NCBI GenBank assembly: GCA_020200935.1
Contig: JAIVHR010000016.1
Location: 1 to 10,784, forward strand
From: Sphingomonadales bacterium
Lineage (GTDB): Bacteria; Pseudomonadota; Alphaproteobacteria; Sphingomonadales; Sphingomonadaceae
Direction of reading: 5' to 3'
DNA: 10,784 nt
Shown here: positions 7,105 to 10,784 of the stretch, one piece after another
Position numbering within the stretch: the stretch's first letter is position 1
Layout of the letters: each line of letters opens with the position of its first letter
The notes under the pieces: generated by a model
Databases searched by the model: none
What the model was told of the DNA's origin: nothing
What the model saw: only the letters and a program-made list of their open reading frames with translations
Program-made: the position numbers and the translations under genes

Positions 7105-7476
7105 ATGAAGCGATATCTCTTCGTATTGCCTTTGGCGTCCTGTGCCAGCACGATGAATCCAGCTACGGCTTGGTCGGTATCCGAAGCCACTATTGTCGGT
7201 GCCTGGAGCTTCCACTCTCAATGCTCTTTGGAAGGCATCATTGAATTTTTCTCTGAAGGGGTATTTCGATCTCCTGCTGCCGAGGGCCGATGGTCTCTGT
7301 CGGGGCGAGAGCTGACTTTGCGCTACGGCGTCACCATGGGGGTGGGCGATCAAATTTATACGATGGGTGAACAATCGGCTTGGACGCTTTCGCCAATGTC
7401 GTCAGAAGATCTTTTGATTGAATACCCTGACGGTCAATCTCAAACCCTTTATCGATGCGACCAACAATCGAACTAG
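7105..7476 (+). CDS. Small secreted protein or lipoprotein of unknown function
   Basis: The 123-residue product is not a family I recognise. It starts MKRYLFVLPLASC: two basic residues, a short hydrophobic run and a lipobox-like LASC with Cys13, so it may be a lipoprotein with a very short signal, or simply be exported. The mature part is rich in short beta-type segments (GAWSF, GRWSLSGRELTL, SAWTLS) with Cys40 and Cys118 near its two ends, which suggests a small disulfide-closed beta fold such as a lipocalin-like barrel; this is a guess. ATG 7105 is chosen over the TTG at 7054 because GCAGGAG lies seven bases before it and the signal peptide starts there. GC content is clearly lower than in its neighbours (about 45-48% in two 60-base stretches counted by hand). 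Its TAG stop overlaps the ribosome binding site of the next gene. Confidence 0.75.
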   Translation: MKRYLFVLPLASCASTMNPATAWSVSEATIVGAWSFHSQCSLEGIIEFFSEGVFRSPAAEGRWSLSGRELTLRYGVTMGVGDQIYTMGEQSAWTLSPMSSEDLLIEYPDGQSQTLYRCDQQSN

Positions 7477-7485
7477 GAGCGTAAA

Positions 7486-8683
7486 TTGAAGCGCAAAAAT
7501 TTTTGTATGATCTCTTTGGTGGCGATATGTGCCTGCACCCCCGCCACCGAGAATGCCCCGCCCGAAGCCGCTTCGCCCGCCGCGATCCACGAGCGGCTGC
7601 TCACCCTCGACACCCATCTCGATACGCCGCTGCATTTTTCGCGCCGCGGCTGGGACATCGCCGATCGTCATGATTATGCGAACGACATCAGCCAGGTCGA
7701 TCTGCCCCGGATGGAGGAGGGAGGGCTCGATGGCGGCTTTTTCGTCATCTACACCGCGCAGGGCGAGCTGACGCCCGAAGGCTATGCCGGCGCGCGTGCC
7801 GCGGCGACGCGGCGCCAGCAGGATATTCTCGACATGGCGGCGGCCAATCCGGGCGCCGTCGAGCTCGCCTACAGCGCCGACGATGCCGCGCGGATCGCCG
7901 GCGCGGGCAAGGTCTTCGCCTTTCAGAGCATCGAGAATAGCTGGCCGCTCGGCGAGGATATCGGCGCGCTCGAAGGCTTTTACGAGCGCGGCGTGCGGAT
8001 GGCCGGGCCGGTCCATTCGCGCGACAATCAGTTCGCCGATTCGACGACCGGCGAAGGGCGCTGGGGCGGATTGAGCCCGCTCGGCCGCGAACTCGTCGCC
8101 GAGATGAACCGGCTCGGCATCGTCGTCGACGGCAGCCACGCCTCGGATGCCGCCTTCGATCAGATGATCGAATTGTCGGCGACGCCGCTGATCCTCTCCC
8201 ATTCGGGGCCGCGCGCGATCTTCGATCACAAGCGCAATATCGACGACGCCCGCATCCGGCGCCTCGCCGAAAGCGGCGGAGCGATCTGCGTCAACAGCAT
8301 CTTCCTCGCGCCATTTCTCGAATCCGAAGAGCTGACGGCGATCGAGGAGCGGATGGCGAATTACGCCGAGCTGCCGGTCGCCGAGCAGCAGGCGCTGGTT
8401 CGCGAATATCGAGCCGCCCAGACCCGCGCGCCGCAGCAGGAAGCCGATTTCGACGCTTTCATGGCGAGCCTGCTCCATCTGATAGAAATCGCCGGCGTCG
8501 ATCATGTCTGCATGGGCGCCGATTGGGACGGCGGCGGCGGAGTGATCGGCATGCGCGACATCGCCGCTTTGCCGCAAATCACCGAACGGCTGCTCGCCGA
8601 GGGCTATAGCGAGGAAGACCTCGAGAAATTGTGGAGCGGCAACGTGCTGCGGTTGATGCGGCAGGCGGAAGCGCACGCCCGGC
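7486..8683 (+). CDS. Membrane dipeptidase (peptidase M19), lipoprotein type, with lost stop codon
   Basis: M19 enzymes are zinc dipeptidases that hydrolyse dipeptides, often with D-residues. TTG 7486 is preferred: AGGAGC (7475-7480) lies five bases before it, overlapping the previous stop, and the frame begins MKRKNFCMISLVAICAC, a lipoprotein-like signal with Cys17 as likely lipid site. ATG 7507 is the alternative. Zinc and active-site candidates: HLD (His44, Asp46), SIEN (Glu150), DGSH (His218), LSHSGPRA (His239), and ADWDGG (345-350). The domain ends as usual at SGNVLRLMR (about 384-392, base 8661). No stop follows: the frame stays open to 10209 through an Arg-rich sequence that is the shadow of the transporter gene. 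The end given here is where homology ends, not a real stop. A deletion or indel near 8660-8690 is the likely cause. Confidence 0.85.
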
Positions 8684-8686
8684 ATT

Positions 8687-10054
8687 GTGCTCGGCGGCGG
8701 GCGCTTGCCGAGCTTCGCGCTGATCATGCTCGGCATCTGGCTGATGGCGGCCGACGCGCTGGTCACCTCGACGATCATGCCGAGCGTCGGCGCCGATCTC
8801 GAGGGCTATGCCTGGTTCGGCTGGGCGACCTCGGGCTATCTGACCGGCGTCGTCGCGGCGGGCGCCTGCGCCGGCTGGCTGTCGAGCCGGATCGGCTTGC
8901 GCATCGCGATGATCGGCGCCGGGCTGCTGCTCGCTGTCGGCTGCATGATCAGCGCGCTCGGCCCGGATATCGAGATCTTCGTCGCCGGCCGGGTCGTCCA
9001 GGGGCTCGGGGCCGGCTGGGTCGCGGGTTTCTGCTATGTGACGATCAACCTCGTCTTCGACACGCGCTTCCTGGTCCGCGTATTCGCGGCGGCGACGAGC
9101 GTCTGGGGCATCGCGACTTTCGTCGGCCCGCTGATCGGCGGGCTTTTCGCCGATGCCGGCAACTGGCGCGGCGTCTTCTGGGCCTTCGCCGCGCAGGCCG
9201 TATTGTTCTCGCTCGCCGCCGCCAGGCTGGTTCCGCGCGGCGACCGGCGGGCGGGCAGGGGCGGCGTACCCGTCGCCCAGATCGCGCTGATCGCCGGCGG
9301 GGTCAGCGCGATCGCCACCGCCGGGGTGACCGACAGCATGGCGCTGCGGATCATCCTCGCGCCGCTCGGTCTGGCGATGCTCGGGCTGGCGCTGGCCGTC
9401 GACCGCCGCGTCGCCGATCGGCTGCTGCCGCGCGAGGCCGGCGATTTCCGCACTTTGCTCGGCGCCGCCTATGCGACCTATTTCACGATGGCCGCGGCCG
9501 CCGTCGGCTATGCGATCTACGCGCCGGCGATCCTGCGCTACACCAACGGGCTGAGCGCGCTCGAGGCGGGCTATGTCGTCGCCATCGAGGCGCTGGCCTG
9601 GACGCTCGCCGCGCTCGCCGTCGCCGGATCGGGCGCGCGCTGGCGGCGGCGCTGGATCGTCATCGGCAGCCTGACCGTGCCGGCCGCGCTGACCCTGCTC
9701 GCGCTGGTCATGGCGAGCGGCGACCTGATGCTCATAGCGCTCGGCGGCGCGCTGCTCGGCGCGGCATTCGGCGTCTCCTTCGCCTTCATCAGCCGCACGG
9801 TGATGGCCTCGCTGATCGAGGAGGAGCGGGCGACCGGATCGGGCGCGATCGGCGCCGTGCGCGATGCCGGCAGCGCGACCGGCGCGGCGATCGTCGGCAT
9901 CGCGGCGAGCCTCACCGGCTTCGCCGACGGGCTGACCGACGCCAGCGTCGCCGGTGCGGGTTTCTGGGTCTGCGCGGTCGGCGTGCCGCTCGGCATTGTC
10001 GGAGCGGTCGCGGCGAGCCGGCTCGTTCGGCTGGTGCCTGCCGGGAAGGCCTGA
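8687..10054 (+). CDS. MFS transporter, drug efflux (DHA) type, 5' end uncertain
   Basis: A 455-residue inner-membrane protein with roughly 12-14 hydrophobic segments, expected to export small molecules by proton antiport; the substrate is unknown. DALVTSTIMPSV (23-34) fits the helix 1 motif of drug transporters (D-x-T-I-V-x-x-A-L-P). GWLSSRIGLR (63-72) fits the loop 2-3 motif, and GRVVQGLGAG (101-110) fits the helix 4 motif. Helix 1 begins by residue 8. GTG 8687 is the only usual start left before it. It has no good ribosome binding site, and the frame is closed by a TGA at 8654. The natural start may therefore have been lost together with the dipeptidase stop. If the genes were once intact, they probably formed one transcript with the gene at 7105. 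The gene ends one base from the stop of the converging gene. Confidence 0.85.
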   Translation: MLGGGRLPSFALIMLGIWLMAADALVTSTIMPSVGADLEGYAWFGWATSGYLTGVVAAGACAGWLSSRIGLRIAMIGAGLLLAVGCMISALGPDIEIFVAGRVVQGLGAGWVAGFCYVTINLVFDTRFLVRVFAAATSVWGIATFVGPLIGGLFADAGNWRGVFWAFAAQAVLFSLAAARLVPRGDRRAGRGGVPVAQIALIAGGVSAIATAGVTDSMALRIILAPLGLAMLGLALAVDRRVADRLLPREAGDFRTLLGAAYATYFTMAAAAVGYAIYAPAILRYTNGLSALEAGYVVAIEALAWTLAALAVAGSGARWRRRWIVIGSLTVPAALTLLALVMASGDLMLIALGGALLGAAFGVSFAFISRTVMASLIEEERATGSGAIGAVRDAGSATGAAIVGIAASLTGFADGLTDASVAGAGFWVCAVGVPLGIVGAVAASRLVRLVPAGKA

Positions 10055-10055
10055 A

Positions 10056-10430
10056 CTATCTTCGGCTGTGTTCCAGCTCCTGGACCTGGGCGCCGAAACG
10101 CTGCATATCCTCGCCGAGAGCAATCAGCTCCTCGCTGCATCTTTCCCCGAGCGCGGCCATATCGACCCGATCGAATCGATCGAGATCTTCAAGCATCACA
10201 GCCTCGTAGTCGACGCCCCGGCCGATCAGTTTGCCGATGAAATAGATCGCCATCGTGCCGTTCAATTGTCCTTCGGACTCGGTCATCTCCGGGCTCTGCG
10301 AAACGGCAAACAACAGCAGGGCGCATTCCGCATCGGCATGGTCCGCAGCGCTGAAATAGGGCGTCGCCTGCGCCGCGGCGGAAGCGGGAAGACAGGTCAG
10401 TATCGCCGCGAAGGGTATCAATCGCTTCAT
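10056..10430 (-). CDS. Small periplasmic protein of unknown function
   Basis: The 124-residue product starts MKRLIPFAAILTCLPASAAAQA, a typical Sec signal peptide with cleavage expected around residues 18-21. The mature part is mostly helical and acidic toward the end, with two Cys (36 and 98) that could form a disulfide. The segment GTMAIYFIGKLIGRG (58-72) is amphipathic and gives way to an Asp/Glu-rich stretch. ATG 10430 is chosen because the signal peptide begins there and GGGGA lies about eight bases before it; the frame itself stays open upstream to 10730. It is divergent from pdeM (63 bases between starts) and ends tail to tail with the transporter gene. No family recognised. Small exported proteins of this kind are common in sphingomonads. 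Confidence 0.75.
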   Translation of the reverse strand: MKRLIPFAAILTCLPASAAAQATPYFSAADHADAECALLLFAVSQSPEMTESEGQLNGTMAIYFIGKLIGRGVDYEAVMLEDLDRFDRVDMAALGERCSEELIALGEDMQRFGAQVQELEHSRR

Positions 10431-10456
10431 GGAATTTTCCCCTGCTGAACAGATCG

Positions 10457-10486
10457 TTGCTTTTGCCTTTAGTAGGAGGATATAGG
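10457..10486 (+). promoter_or_regulatory. Putative leaderless promoter of pdeM
   Basis: TTGCTT (10457-10462) and TATAGG (10481-10486) are separated by 18 bases. The -10 hexamer ends seven bases before ATG 10494, so the transcript would begin at or next to the start codon. An AGGAGGA at 10474-10480 lies 13 bases from the ATG. That is too far for normal use, and it would be upstream of the start of such a transcript. Confidence 0.45.
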
Positions 10487-10493
10487 CGCGGCA

Positions 10494-10784
10494 ATGGTTC
10501 GCTTTTCGTTCTCCGGTCACGATCTCGTCGCGCTGCCCCAGGGGGCGCTCTTCTGGCCCGCACGCCGGGCGCTGCTCGTTGCCGATCTGCATTTCGAGAA
10601 AGCGAGCTGGTTCGCGCGCTTCGGCCAGATGCTGCCGCCTTATGACAGCCTCGCCACGCTCGCCGATCTCGAGGCGCTGGCGGCCGCCACCGACGCGCGC
10701 GAGCTCTGGTGCCTCGGCGACAGTTTTCACGACAGCCAGGGCTGCGAGCGATTGCCGGCCAAGGCGCGGGCGAAGCTCGAGGCG
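10494..10784 (+). CDS. pdeM: Ligase-associated DNA damage response endonuclease PdeM, 3' end outside the window
   Basis: The first 97 residues are present and the frame is open at the window edge. PdeM belongs to the calcineurin-like phosphoesterases, two-metal enzymes; the ligase-associated branch (TIGR04123-type) is thought to act on DNA in repair. Visible are LVADLHFEKAS (about 28-38) with the D-x-H metal motif (Asp31, His33), and LWCLGDSFHD (about 71-80) with the GD motif, here followed by SFHD as in this branch. The rest of the metal ligands (later GxxH motifs) would lie beyond the window. The family usually has a little over 200 residues, so somewhat less than half is seen. ATG 10494 is the first start of the conserved part. 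Its usual partners, the exonuclease and helicase, are in this window but are not adjacent. Confidence 0.9.
   Translation, partial: MVRFSFSGHDLVALPQGALFWPARRALLVADLHFEKASWFARFGQMLPPYDSLATLADLEALAAATDARELWCLGDSFHDSQGCERLPAKARAKLEA

Noticed and set aside
8579..10123. A 514-residue minus-strand frame across the transporter
   Set aside because: The composition (Arg, Asp, Ala, Gly, Pro repeats) is typical of an antisense shadow. The opposite strand holds a convincing membrane protein.
8684..10209. C-terminal extension of the dipeptidase frame as a real domain
   Set aside because: It is extremely Arg-rich and is the out-of-frame shadow of a clear MFS transporter. No domain is recognisable.
1..10784. 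CRISPR arrays, tRNA or rRNA genes, transposases, integrases and toxin-antitoxin pairs
   Set aside because: No regularly spaced direct repeats, no tRNA-like cloverleaf ends, and no protein with matching motifs were seen on either strand.

Overview
The window looks like chromosomal DNA of a sphingomonad (Sphingomonadales, Alphaproteobacteria). The grounds are the high GC content outside one patch, the palindromic intergenic repeat at the left edge, the PgmG-type sugar phosphomutase, and genes of the 'DNA-ligase-associated' repair set that are common in this order. This placement is inferred from the character of the proteins, not from a search.

Layout. Positions 1-388 hold a nested palindromic repeat and then a leader. 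389-1713 is a phosphomannomutase/phosphoglucomutase with all main N-terminal motifs, but broken by an internal deletion of about 61 nt that removes the GEMSGH substrate loop and shifts the frame. 1772-2263 is a four-helix membrane protein of unknown role, ending tail to tail against a minus-strand metallo-beta-lactamase-fold exonuclease (2264-3262). A 55-residue single-pass membrane protein (3353-3520) and a minus-strand sulfotransferase (3534-4448) follow. A DEXH-box helicase of the Lhr-like, ligase-associated type fills 4587-7013. A GC-poor patch holds a small secreted protein or lipoprotein (7105-7476), which is closely coupled to a lipoprotein-type M19 dipeptidase (from 7486). The dipeptidase frame has lost its stop and runs into an MFS transporter gene (8687-10054). 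A small periplasmic protein (10056-10430, minus strand) comes next, and the window ends inside pdeM (10494 onward), a calcineurin-like phosphoesterase.

How the genes fit together. Three genes belong to one DNA repair set: exonuclease, helicase and PdeM. In many bacteria these sit beside an ATP-dependent DNA ligase. Here they are spread over about 8 kb on both strands, with unrelated genes between them and no ligase in view. All three carry a -10-like hexamer 6-7 nt before the ATG, which suggests leaderless transcripts. The other genes are metabolic or envelope genes: sugar nucleotide precursor supply, peptide hydrolysis, drug-type efflux and sulfation.

Main points for a second look: the two broken gene structures (pgmG and the dipeptidase/MFS junction), the ligase-free scattered repair set with shared leaderless promoters, a hairpin that pairs with the ribosome binding site of the gene at 7105, and the GC-poor patch whose right edge lies just after the dipeptidase signal peptide. 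I see no CRISPR array, tRNA, rRNA, transposase or phage gene. I found no clear candidate for a wholly new system.
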